Source: Phenylobacterium sp. LH3H17 (GTDB lineage: Bacteria > Pseudomonadota > Alphaproteobacteria > Caulobacterales > Caulobacteraceae). From it: a stretch of DNA of 64,000 nucleotides. Positions 1 to 7,579 of this stretch are shown here, one piece after another (position 1 is the stretch's first letter; each line of letters opens with the position of its first letter). Position numbers and translations under genes: made by a program. The stretch is taken from positions 3,601,001 through 3,665,000 of the forward strand of contig NZ_CP101283.1 of assembly GCF_024298925.1 (NCBI RefSeq). Reading direction: 5' to 3'. The notes beneath the pieces were generated by a model. That model saw nothing but the letters and a program-made list of their open reading frames with translations, made no database searches and had not been told where the DNA came from.

Positions 1-1254
1 CTAGCGCCGCTTCGCCGTGAGGTCCACCTGGATCGCGACCTTGGCCGGTATCTGGTCTGTGTTCGTCCACTCGCCCTGCCCAACGCCGAAGGCCGTTCGG
101 TCGAGGCTCGTTACACCGCGCAGCCGCGCCGTGTCGCCGTCGATCTTCAGGGTGAAGGGCAGGCTGAGCGGCCTGGTGGCGCCCCGTAGGGTCAGCTCAC
201 CCTCGGCGACATATCGGTCGATTCCGGTCTTTCGAAAGCGCCGGGCGGCGAACACCGCCTTGGGATGGGACGCCGCGTCGAGCCAGCCGCCGCTAGGCAG
301 CACCTCGTCGCGCTGGCTGTCGCCGGTATCGGCCGAGGCGACCTCGATCTCCACCCGGGCGCTTGAGCGATCCAGGGCTTCGGGGTCGAACACGATGTCG
401 GCGGTCCAGCGCTGGAAGCGGCCTTCGATGGGGGCGCCGCTGAAGGCCGTGGCGAAGCCGAGCGTCGATCCTGGCGCGACGGCCCAGCGGCTGGGCTCAC
501 CCGGAACCGTCGGGATCGGGGCCGGTGCCGGGGCCGGTGTGGCAGCCGTAGGGGTGGACGCCGCGACGGGCGCGGCGGCCGGGGCAAGCCTCGAGGCCCG
601 GACGGGCGGCGAGATCAGCAAGCCCATGGCCACGATCGCGCCAGCGGCCAGGACAATCGCGACCAGTCGTGGCTCCAGCCAGCGGCCGGCCTTGGCGCCG
701 GGCGCCACTCGGGCCAGCACCGGCTCGTCGCGGGAGAAGAGCTGATGCTTCAGAGCGCCGGCCACATGCAGGGCCAGCAGGCCCCAGGTCGCCCAGGCCA
801 GCGACTTGTGGACGCCGTAGGCCACCAGGTTCCAGGCGTTCTTGGCCGGGGCGGCCAGCTCGGCGAGGCCCGGGACGTGCGGCCAGGGGATCGTCCCATA
901 GAGCAGGGTCGGGATGGTGATCTTGCTGGTGGAGACCACGACCCAGCCGCTCAGCGGCAGGCCGATCATGATGAGATAGAAGCCCCACTGGGTGGCGGCC
1001 GCCAGCCGTCGCTCCCAGGGCGCCAAGGTCTCGGGCTCCGGCGGCGGCCGGTGAGTCAGGCGCCAGGCGAGCCGCGCGAGGCTGAGGGCCAGGATGGTGA
1101 CACCCACCGACTTATGCAGCTGGATGAGGCTGAAGCCCTCCAGGGTGGTCCTCAGCCCGTGGCCGCGCCAGCCGAGGATGAGCTGGAAGACGATGGCCGC
1201 GGCGATCAGCCAGTGCAGGACGATCGCCACGGCGCTGTAACGGTCTCGAACCAC
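1..1254 (-). CDS. Cytochrome b561 - YceI fusion protein
   Basis: A 417-aa inner-membrane protein built from two families. Residues about 5-185 are a cytochrome b561-type four-helix haem-binding domain, with candidate haem ligands His14, His47, His149 and His163. One more hydrophobic segment (about 197-215) and a Pro/Ala-rich linker (about 222-250) lead to a C-terminal YceI domain (about 255-417), a lipocalin-like barrel that binds isoprenoid-type lipids in known members. The linker topology would put YceI in the periplasm. The inferred role is membrane electron transfer next to a quinone-like or lipid ligand. The start is GTG at 1254, with AGGGG a few bases upstream. It lies 7 nt after a stand-alone YceI gene on the same strand, so the two are probably co-transcribed. 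The stop codon is the first three bases of the window, so the gene is complete. The fold assignment is secure; the substrate is unknown. Confidence 0.9.
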   Translation of the reverse strand: MVRDRYSAVAIVLHWLIAAAIVFQLILGWRGHGLRTTLEGFSLIQLHKSVGVTILALSLARLAWRLTHRPPPEPETLAPWERRLAAATQWGFYLIMIGLPLSGWVVVSTSKITIPTLLYGTIPWPHVPGLAELAAPAKNAWNLVAYGVHKSLAWATWGLLALHVAGALKHQLFSRDEPVLARVAPGAKAGRWLEPRLVAIVLAAGAIVAMGLLISPPVRASRLAPAAAPVAASTPTAATPAPAPAPIPTVPGEPSRWAVAPGSTLGFATAFSGAPIEGRFQRWTADIVFDPEALDRSSARVEIEVASADTGDSQRDEVLPSGGWLDAASHPKAVFAARRFRKTGIDRYVAEGELTLRGATRPLSLPFTLKIDGDTARLRGVTSLDRTAFGVGQGEWTNTDQIPAKVAIQVDLTAKRR

Positions 1255-1261
1255 GTGGCCC

Positions 1262-1867
1262 CTACTTCCTGGTGAACTCGACCTCGAACATGAGGTCCAG
1301 ATCGTCGCCCGCCATGCTGCTCATGGTGGTCAGGCCGAATTCCGAGCGCTTGATGCGGGCGGTCCCCGAGAAGCCCAGCCGCGTGCCCACGCCCAGCAGG
1401 CCCGGTCCGACCCCGTTGAACACCACGCTCAGGTCCACCGGCCTGGTCACGCCCAGGATGGTCAGGTCGCCGTGGACGACGCCCTTGGCGGGCTCGCCCT
1501 CCGTCCGGTTGGCGACGAAGGTGATGGTCGGATGCTTCCCGACGTCCAGGTAGCTCGACCCCGTCAGCGTCTTGTCGAAGCCCGGCACATTGGTGCGCAG
1601 GGAGGCCGCGTCGACGGTGATGGTCGCCTGGGTCGCGCCCCAGTTGGCGGGATCGTAGGCGAAGCCGCCCGTCAGCTTTTCGAACCGGATGATGAACTTC
1701 GAGAACCCGCCCATGTGTGGGACCTGGACCAGCAGGCTGGCGTGGCGCGGATCCAGCGCATAGTCGCCGGCCGGGACGCGGGCCGGGTCCTGGGTGATTG
1801 GGTCGGCGGCGGCCGGGCCGACCAGGGCGAGGCCGAGAGCGATTGCGGCAAGCAGGGTCCTGACCAT
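1262..1867 (-). CDS. YceI family periplasmic protein
   Basis: A 201-aa protein with a clear Sec signal peptide (MVRTLLAAIALGLALVG, cleavage near PAAA-D) followed by one YceI lipocalin-like domain. The motif DPRHASLLVQV near the mature N-terminus and the repeated beta strands are typical. YceI proteins are periplasmic and bind long-chain isoprenoid-like molecules; the physiological role is mostly unknown. The reading frame extends 15 codons further upstream to 1912, but the ATG at 1867 begins directly with the signal peptide, so I use that start. It is the first gene of a two-gene unit with the b561-YceI fusion, 7 nt away, which suggests that the soluble and membrane-tethered YceI domains work together. 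The 81 nt to the divergent acyl-CoA dehydrogenase must hold both promoters. Confidence 0.9.
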   Translation of the reverse strand: MVRTLLAAIALGLALVGPAAADPITQDPARVPAGDYALDPRHASLLVQVPHMGGFSKFIIRFEKLTGGFAYDPANWGATQATITVDAASLRTNVPGFDKTLTGSSYLDVGKHPTITFVANRTEGEPAKGVVHGDLTILGVTRPVDLSVVFNGVGPGLLGVGTRLGFSGTARIKRSEFGLTTMSSMAGDDLDLMFEVEFTRK

Positions 1868-1948
1868 GACGAGTCCCCGGCGCGGTCGCGGCCGGCTTGG
1901 CCGCCCCGTCACCTTAGCCTAGAACGCGCCAGCCATGAGGAGTTGCCG

Positions 1949-3691
1949 ATGACCTTCCGCGCCCCGGTCCGCGATCTCGCGCTCGCCCTTCGGACCGCCG
2001 GTCACCCGTCCCTGGTCGGCCAGGCCTTCCCCGAGCTGGACGAGGACACCGTCGCCGCGGTGCTGGAGGCGGCGGGGGCCTTCGTGGAAAGCGAGTTGGC
2101 GCCCCTGAACCGCAAGGGCGACCAGGTCGGCGCCCGCTTCGAGAACGGCGTGGTCAGCGCCGCCCCGGGCTTCGCGGCGGCCTACCAGGCCTTCGTGGCC
2201 GGCGGCTGGAACTCGCTGTCGGCCGATCCCGAGCACGGCGGCCAGGGCCTGACCAAGGCCATGGAGCTGGCCGTCTTCGAGATGGTCCACGCCTCCAACA
2301 TGGCCTTCGGCCTCTGCCCCATGCTCACCCAGGGCGCCATAGAGGCCCTGGACCTGCACGGGACCGAGCGCCAGAAGCGGCTCGTCCTGCCCAAGCTGGT
2401 CTCCGGCGAATGGACCGGCACCATGAACCTGACCGAGCCCCAGGCCGGTTCGGACCTGGCCGCCGTCACCACCCGGGCCGAGCCCGACGGCGAAGGCGGC
2501 TACCGCCTGCACGGCCAGAAGATCTTCATCACCTGGGGCGACCACGACGCCGCCGACAATATCTGCCACCTGGTGCTGGCCCGCCTGCCCGACGCCCCGC
2601 CCGGCGTGAAGGGCATCTCGCTCTTCCTGGCCACCAAGCGGCTGGTCGAGGACGACGGCAGCCTGGGGATCGCCAACGACCTGCGCGCCGGGTCGATCGA
2701 GCACAAGCTGGGCATCCACGGCTCCCCCACCTGCGTCATGCTGTTCGAGGGCGCCAAGGCCGAGCTGGTCGGCGAGGTGAACAACGGCATCGCCCATATG
2801 TTCGTGATGATGAACGCCGCGCGCCTGCAGGTCGGCGTCCAGGGCGTGGCCATCGCCGAGCGCGCCTTCCAGCAGGCCCTGGCCTTCAGCCAGGAGCGCC
2901 GCCAGGGCCGCGCGGCCTGGTCCGCTGACGGCTCGATCTACGGCCACCCCGACGTGCGCCGCACCCTGCTGCTGATGAAGGCCAAGATCGAGGCCGCCCG
3001 CGCGATCTGCCTGACCACCGGAGTCTGCGCCGACCTGGCCCGGCTGGCGCCCAGCGAGGCCGAGCGGACCACCGCGCGCCAGCGCCAGGAGCTGCTGACC
3101 CCCATCGCCAAGGCCTGGTCAACCGACGTCGGGGTCGAGGTCGCCTCGCAGGGCGTGCAGGTCCACGGTGGCATGGGCTTCATCGAGGAGACCGGCGCGG
3201 CCCAGCACTATCGCGACGCCCGCATCGCCCCGATCTACGAAGGCACCAACGGCATCCAGGCCATCGACCTCGTGGGCCGCAAGATCCCGATGGAGGGCGG
3301 CGGTGTCATGGACGCCCTGTGCGCGGAGATGCACGCCACCGTCGCGGACCTGGCCGCAACGCCGGGCCTGGAGGCGGTCGGGGCGCGGCTCGACGCCGGG
3401 ATCGCGGCCCTGGAGCGGGCCACCGACTGGCTGCTGCAGAACAAGGGCCCCAACGCGCTCACGGCGGCGACGCCCTACCTGAAGCTGGCCGGCGACGTGA
3501 TCGGCGGCTGGATGCTGGCCCGCCAGGCGCTCGCCACGGCGGCCGGGTCCGACGACTGGTCGCGGAGCAAGTCCGCCCTCGCCCGCCTCTATGCCGGCCA
3601 GGTCCTGGCCCAGGCGCCCGGTTTGGCGGACGGGGTGATGGACGGCGCAGGCGACCTGGAAAGCGTCACCGCCCACGCCCTTGGCGGCTAG
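1949..3691 (+). CDS. Acyl-CoA dehydrogenase with extra C-terminal domain
   Basis: A 580-aa FAD enzyme of the acyl-CoA dehydrogenase superfamily, expected to oxidise an acyl-CoA to the enoyl-CoA and pass electrons to ETF. Residues about 1-430 hold the usual N-terminal, middle and C-terminal dehydrogenase domains. The flavin/substrate segment MNLTEPQAGSDLA and the catalytic-glutamate motif IYEGTNGIQA are both visible. A further C-terminal domain of about 120 residues marks the long subfamily that includes DmdC (3-methylmercaptopropionyl-CoA dehydrogenase) and many uncharacterised members, so the substrate cannot be named. An in-frame opening reaches back to 1472, but the ATG at 1949 has GAGGAG at 1937-1942 and matches the family N-terminus. 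It is followed by intergenic repeat copy A. Confidence 0.93.
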   Translation: MTFRAPVRDLALALRTAGHPSLVGQAFPELDEDTVAAVLEAAGAFVESELAPLNRKGDQVGARFENGVVSAAPGFAAAYQAFVAGGWNSLSADPEHGGQGLTKAMELAVFEMVHASNMAFGLCPMLTQGAIEALDLHGTERQKRLVLPKLVSGEWTGTMNLTEPQAGSDLAAVTTRAEPDGEGGYRLHGQKIFITWGDHDAADNICHLVLARLPDAPPGVKGISLFLATKRLVEDDGSLGIANDLRAGSIEHKLGIHGSPTCVMLFEGAKAELVGEVNNGIAHMFVMMNAARLQVGVQGVAIAERAFQQALAFSQERRQGRAAWSADGSIYGHPDVRRTLLLMKAKIEAARAICLTTGVCADLARLAPSEAERTTARQRQELLTPIAKAWSTDVGVEVASQGVQVHGGMGFIEETGAAQHYRDARIAPIYEGTNGIQAIDLVGRKIPMEGGGVMDALCAEMHATVADLAATPGLEAVGARLDAGIAALERATDWLLQNKGPNALTAATPYLKLAGDVIGGWMLARQALATAAGSDDWSRSKSALARLYAGQVLAQAPGLADGVMDGAGDLESVTAHALGG

Positions 3692-3695
3692 CGAG

Positions 3696-3840
3696 AGTCA
3701 AAGTCCCCCACAGTCAGCTTCGCTGACAGCTCCCCCAGGAGGGGAGCAACTAGGCTGTGACCAGTTCCTCCCCCAGCGCGCAGCGCGATTTGGGGGAGGT
3801 GGCGCGTCGCCTTCTTCGGCGACGTGACGGAGGGGGTTGA
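3696..3840. repeat. Palindromic intergenic repeat, copy A (order Y-X)
   Basis: First of four related composite repeats. Module Y (3696-3752) contains the hairpin GTCAGC-ttc-GCTGAC and a CTCCCC/GGGGAG-type stem. Module X (3761-3840) contains CCTCCCCCA...TTGGGGGAGG and the hairpin GTCGCC...GGCGAC. Relatives lie at 39788-39932, 50152-50296 and 55050-55195. All four sit between two convergent stop codons. Here Y precedes X when module X is read as CCTCCCCCAGCGCG; the other three copies have X before Y on that strand. The likely role is mRNA 3'-end formation or protection in both directions, or it is a dispersed palindromic element. Confidence 0.85.
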
Positions 3841-3859
3841 AGCGCGCTGACCTCGGCGG

Positions 3860-5092
3860 CTAAGCCAGCACCGGCTCGTCAAACGTCACGCGAAAGAAGG
3901 CGGTCTCGACCCCTTCGATGCCGAAGTCGTTGTCGTTGACCAGGATCAGCTCGCGGTCCGACAGCACGGCCATGCCTTCCAGGTCTGGGGCGATATCCCT
4001 GGCCTCGTCCGTGGAGAAGACCAGGGTTTTGGCCAGCATCCGCACGCTGACCGCCGCCAAGTCGCCGGGGTCCATCTCCTCCAGGGTGGGCCGGGTCTCG
4101 ATGTCCAGGTGCTCGGGCGGCGTCTCGAATCCCGTCAGGTCGACCCGATAGATCTTGGCGGTCCGCGAAATCCGCTCCAGCACCAGCAATCGGTCGGGGC
4201 CGAGCCAAGTCAGTTCGCAGATCTTCAGGTCGCCGCGTTTGACGTCACCCTCCCGGGCGTCCCGTTCGAAGCTGCGCGGGCGGTCGAGGGGATAGAGGTA
4301 CTGTCCCACCACCTGCCCCGTGGCAGCATCCAGCTTCCAGATCCGGACATGGCGCGCGGTCTCCCCGGCCGCCCTCTCGGGATGGGCCAGCGGGCTCTGG
4401 AAGGCCGTGTAGAGCCAGGCGCCGTCGGCCGAGGCGGCCACAGACTCGAAACCGCGATTGAGCTGCCGGTGCGCGGCGATGGCCGGCAGCAGGGGCGTCA
4501 GCGTCGGATCGCAGTGGCCGGTGACGCCCTGCGGGACCCAACGAGCGGTCACCCGCCCGTCCGGCGCGACCTTCATCAGCGAAGGGCCGTATTCCTCCGC
4601 CGCCCAGAAGCTGCCGTCGGCTAGGACCGCCAGCCCCTCGGTGTCGGCCCCGCCATCGGCCTCGCGCAAGGCGCCGTCCAGGTCGAAGGTCGGCTCCATC
4701 TCCGCGTCACCCCCGCCCGGCAGGGGCAGGCCCGAGAGCGGCCGCCCGTCGGAGCGCCGCAGCGGTATCGCGCGGACGAACTCGACGGCGGTCCCCACGA
4801 TCCGCAGTTCGGCGATGGTCGGGCCGAGATCGGGCGTCGGCATGATCTTGGCGCCGTCGATGTCGGCCACGCGTTCCAGATGGTCGAGCCCGTAGTCCCT
4901 CACCGCCGCCTTGATCTTGAGGTTCGGGCCCCGGTCGCCGATCGCCCACAGGCGGTCTGGCGGATCGCCCGGCGCCCGCGCCAGGCCAGAGCCGACGCCC
5001 AGGGTCACCCGCAGCACGCCCCGCGGCATCGGGATCTCCGCCAGCACCTGGTCGCGCCACTGGAGCCGTTCGACCCTGTATCCACCTGCCAT
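3860..5092 (-). CDS. Esterase-like / phytase-like domain protein
   Basis: A 410-aa protein matching the family annotated as 'esterase-like activity of phytase family protein', a beta-propeller fold. Recognisable segments are LWAIGDRGPNLK near residue 47, DTEGLAVLADGSFWAAEEYG near the middle and DLEGMAVLSDRELILVNDND near the end, where acidic and Gly-rich blade motifs would bind metal. Most relatives are exported, but this one begins MAGGYRVERLQW with no visible signal peptide, so the protein may be cytoplasmic or the true start may differ. It is expressed alone or ahead of nothing obvious: its 3' end faces repeat A, and the amidohydrolase gene on the same strand ends 31 nt before its start. 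The biochemical substrate is unknown. Confidence 0.8.
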   Translation of the reverse strand: MAGGYRVERLQWRDQVLAEIPMPRGVLRVTLGVGSGLARAPGDPPDRLWAIGDRGPNLKIKAAVRDYGLDHLERVADIDGAKIMPTPDLGPTIAELRIVGTAVEFVRAIPLRRSDGRPLSGLPLPGGGDAEMEPTFDLDGALREADGGADTEGLAVLADGSFWAAEEYGPSLMKVAPDGRVTARWVPQGVTGHCDPTLTPLLPAIAAHRQLNRGFESVAASADGAWLYTAFQSPLAHPERAAGETARHVRIWKLDAATGQVVGQYLYPLDRPRSFERDAREGDVKRGDLKICELTWLGPDRLLVLERISRTAKIYRVDLTGFETPPEHLDIETRPTLEEMDPGDLAAVSVRMLAKTLVFSTDEARDIAPDLEGMAVLSDRELILVNDNDFGIEGVETAFFRVTFDEPVLA

Positions 5093-5123
5093 GCGGCCAT
5101 TGGCGCAGCCGCCGCGGCTTTGT

Positions 5124-6305
5124 CTAGGCCGCCGCCAGTCCCGGCGCGTCGTGCAGGGCGGGGTCCAGGCCGCGCCCCATCAGGTCGATGAAGTTATCGC
5201 GGTAGAAGGCCCGCCTGGCCCGATCCGACGCGCCTTCCAGAGCGTCGTTGAAGCGCTTCAACGGGTTGCGCCCCCCCTCGATGTGCGGGAAGTCCGACGA
5301 GAACAGGCACATCTCCTCGCCCGAATTGGCGATGATCCAGGCGGTGTCCTCGTGCGGATACGGGGTGACGCGGAACTGGCGCCGCAAGATCTCGCTGGGC
5401 TTGGCCGAGAGCCGCTGCAGCCGCTCCTCCTTGCCGAAGGCCGCGGCGCCGGAATCCATGAACCGCATCAGGCTGGGCAGCCACGAGGCCCCCAGCTCGA
5501 TGGCCCCGAACTTCAGCCGCGGAAAGCGATCGAACACCCCGTCGAGCACCAGGGCCGACAGGGTCTGCCAGATCGAGAGCGGGATGGTCATGAATGTCAG
5601 CGAGGTGAAATTCTCCGCCCCGCCGTGGAAGTCCAGCACCTGGGGACCGCCGTTGTTGATGTAGTCCCTGTGCATCTTTTCCTCCCCGCCGACGTGGAAG
5701 AGGATCGGGATGCCGGCCTCCTGGACCACGGCCCAGAGCGGGTCGAGACCGATGTGGCTGGGCGAATGGCCGTTCGGGTGTCGCGAGGGGATGACGATGC
5801 CCTTGCAGCCCATGGCGATGGCCTCGCGGGCGATCTCGGGCGCGCGAGCCATATCGATCAGCGGCACATAGCCGGTGGCCAGCAGACGGCGGTCGACAGA
5901 GCAGAACTCGCTCATCATCCGATTGTGGGCGCGGGCGGCCTCGACGGCGAGATCGGCCTGGCCCATCTCCTCCAGGCCGTAATTGCTGAGCGAGGCGGTG
6001 GTGAACACCAGCTGGCTGGCGAAGCCGAACAGGTCCAGCGCCTTGGGCCGGTCCTGGCTGCGGAAGGCGCCAAGCGCCTGGTAGTTCTTGCGCAGCAGCA
6101 GGTTGGCCTCGTCGCCGGCCCGGAACTCCGGGTCCTCCTGCTGGGCCGCGGCCTTCTCGAACCACTCGGGCAGGACGTCCTTCTTCCCGGTCGCCTCGAC
6201 GAAGGCCTCCCGGACCTTCGGGTCCAGATAGCGATGGAGCGTGCCGGGCAGCTCCATCACATGGCTGTCGGCGTCGTGGATGGTCTGGCCTTCGACGTAG
6301 GGCAT
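5124..6305 (-). CDS. Amidohydrolase-2 family metal-dependent hydrolase
   Basis: A 393-aa TIM-barrel protein of the amidohydrolase-2 (ACMSD/decarboxylase-like) group. The N-terminus carries DADSHVME in place of the classical metal-binding HxH. HVGGEE in the middle, a further His-rich stretch and FSSDFPHIEGG near the C-terminus (Asp/His metal ligands) follow the family pattern. Members hydrolyse or decarboxylate ring compounds; the substrate here is unknown. GGGAGG six bases before the ATG at 6305 supports the start. It may form a unit with the phytase-like gene downstream (31 nt gap). Upstream, a GC-rich hairpin separates it from the peroxiredoxin gene. Confidence 0.88.
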   Translation of the reverse strand: MPYVEGQTIHDADSHVMELPGTLHRYLDPKVREAFVEATGKKDVLPEWFEKAAAQQEDPEFRAGDEANLLLRKNYQALGAFRSQDRPKALDLFGFASQLVFTTASLSNYGLEEMGQADLAVEAARAHNRMMSEFCSVDRRLLATGYVPLIDMARAPEIAREAIAMGCKGIVIPSRHPNGHSPSHIGLDPLWAVVQEAGIPILFHVGGEEKMHRDYINNGGPQVLDFHGGAENFTSLTFMTIPLSIWQTLSALVLDGVFDRFPRLKFGAIELGASWLPSLMRFMDSGAAAFGKEERLQRLSAKPSEILRRQFRVTPYPHEDTAWIIANSGEEMCLFSSDFPHIEGGRNPLKRFNDALEGASDRARRAFYRDNFIDLMGRGLDPALHDAPGLAAA

Positions 6306-6376
6306 GGCGTCCTCCCGGCGACCTTGTGGTCGCTCGCCGCGAAGTGTGCGGACGCCGGGATACCGGAGTCAAGAAT

Positions 6377-6403
6377 GGCGGAGGCGCGTCGGGAGCCTCC
6401 GCC
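6377..6403 (-). terminator. Hairpin downstream of peroxiredoxin
   Basis: A perfect 9-bp stem (GGCGGAGGC at 6377-6385 with GCCTCCGCC at 6395-6403, 9-nt loop) lies just after the peroxiredoxin stop on the minus strand. It is followed by a weak T-containing tail (ATTCTTG), so it is terminator-like but without a strong U-tract. Confidence 0.5.
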
Positions 6404-6411
6404 TCCTTGTC

Positions 6412-6894
6412 CTAGAGCTGAGCCAGCAGATAGTCCGCGGCCGAGACCTTGAACTCGCCGCCCTGCTCCACATTGAGCTCCTTCACCACGCCGTCGTCGA
6501 CCAGCATGGAATAGCGCTGCGAGCGCGCGCCCATGCCGAACTTGGAGCCGTCCAGCTCCAGGCCGACGGCCTTGGTGAAGTCGCCGTTCCCGTCGCCCAG
6601 CATGATGATGTCTTCGCCCACGCCCTGGCTCTCGCCCCAGGCCTTCATCACAAAGGCGTCGTTGACCGAGAGGCAGACGATGCTGTCGACGCCCTTGGCG
6701 CGGAAATCGGCCACATGTTCCTTGAAGCCCGGCAGGTGGCGGGCCGAGCAGGTCGGGGTGAAGGCGCCGGGCACGGCGAACAGGGCGACCTTCTTGCCCG
6801 CGAACACGTCGTCGGTGCTCATCGGCCGCGGGCCCTCGGCCGTGCCGGCGGCGAATGTGGCGGCGGGCAGCTTGTCGCCGACTTTGATGGTCAT
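6412..6894 (-). CDS. Peroxiredoxin, Prx5/redoxin type
   Basis: A 160-aa thiol peroxidase. The peroxidatic site is VPGAFTPTCS, with Cys49 in the PxxxTxxC motif typical of the Prx5 class, and the conserved Arg appears late in GMGARSQRYS. It reduces H2O2 or alkyl hydroperoxides, probably using glutathione or thioredoxin as reductant. The frame is open for another 127 codons upstream, but the ATG at 6894 has GGGAG nine bases upstream and gives the normal family N-terminus (MTIKVGDKLP). The gene is divergent from yqgE, with 115 nt between the two starts. A hairpin follows the stop. Confidence 0.95.
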   Translation of the reverse strand: MTIKVGDKLPAATFAAGTAEGPRPMSTDDVFAGKKVALFAVPGAFTPTCSARHLPGFKEHVADFRAKGVDSIVCLSVNDAFVMKAWGESQGVGEDIIMLGDGNGDFTKAVGLELDGSKFGMGARSQRYSMLVDDGVVKELNVEQGGEFKVSAADYLLAQL

Positions 6895-7009
6895 CTTGTT
6901 GTCTCCCGAATGAAGTTCCGCAGCAGATAACGCGGATGCGTTCGTCTTCAACGCCCTTATCTCGCTTCCAGGCTTGAAAGCGCCGCGTTCCGGCTCAAAT
7001 CTGCAAGGA

Positions 7010-7579
7010 ATGGAAGACGGTTCGTTTCTCTCCGGCCAGATCCTGATCGCCATGCCGGGAATCGGTGACCCGCGGTTCGAGCGCGCGGTGGTGCTGATCT
7101 GCGCCCACGACGAGAGCCACGCCATGGGCATAGCCGTGAACCGGCCGGTCGAGGGCCTCACCGTCCCCGACCTGCTGAAGCGGCTTGAGGTCAAGTCGAC
7201 CATCGAGATCCCGCCTGACCTGGTCCTGATGGGCGGACCCGTGGAGCGCGAACGCGGCTTCGTGTTGCACACCAACGACTACATGGCCGGCGACCACAGC
7301 CTGCCCATCGGCGACGACGTCTCGCTCACCGCCACCCGCGAGGTTCTGGAGGCCATGGCCGGCCACAACTCCGCCCCCAGGCGGTCGCTGCTGGCCCTCG
7401 GCTATGCGGGCTGGGGACCAGGTCAGCTGGAGCGGGAAATCCGCGAGAACGTCTGGCTGACCTGCGAGGCAGACGAGAGCCTGATCTTCGACGGCGACCA
7501 TGCGCAGAAATGGAGCAAGGCGCTGGCCAAGCTTGGCGTGGACGCCAGCCTGCTCAGCGCGACCGCCGGGCGAGCCTAG
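7010..7579 (+). CDS. YqgE/AlgH family protein (UPF0301)
   Basis: A 189-aa cytoplasmic protein of the YqgE/AlgH family. It shows the family hallmarks LIAMPGIGDPRFERAVV, HAMGIAVNRP, GGPVERERGFVLH and the closing GYAGWGPGQLEREI. The family is widespread in proteobacteria and its biochemical role is unsettled; AlgH was linked to alginate regulation in Pseudomonas. I choose the ATG at 7010 (MEDGSFLSGQ), which matches family N-termini. A TTG at 6974 would add 12 unconserved residues. The stop overlaps the stop of the convergent pdeA in the palindrome CTAG (7576-7579). I recall an ortholog next to PdeA in Caulobacter crescentus; that should be checked. Confidence 0.92.
   Translation: MEDGSFLSGQILIAMPGIGDPRFERAVVLICAHDESHAMGIAVNRPVEGLTVPDLLKRLEVKSTIEIPPDLVLMGGPVERERGFVLHTNDYMAGDHSLPIGDDVSLTATREVLEAMAGHNSAPRRSLLALGYAGWGPGQLEREIRENVWLTCEADESLIFDGDHAQKWSKALAKLGVDASLLSATAGRA

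Noticed and set aside
1472..1948. In-frame N-terminal extension of the acyl-CoA dehydrogenase
   Set aside because: The extension is antisense to the YceI gene, and a good ribosome site precedes the ATG at 1949.
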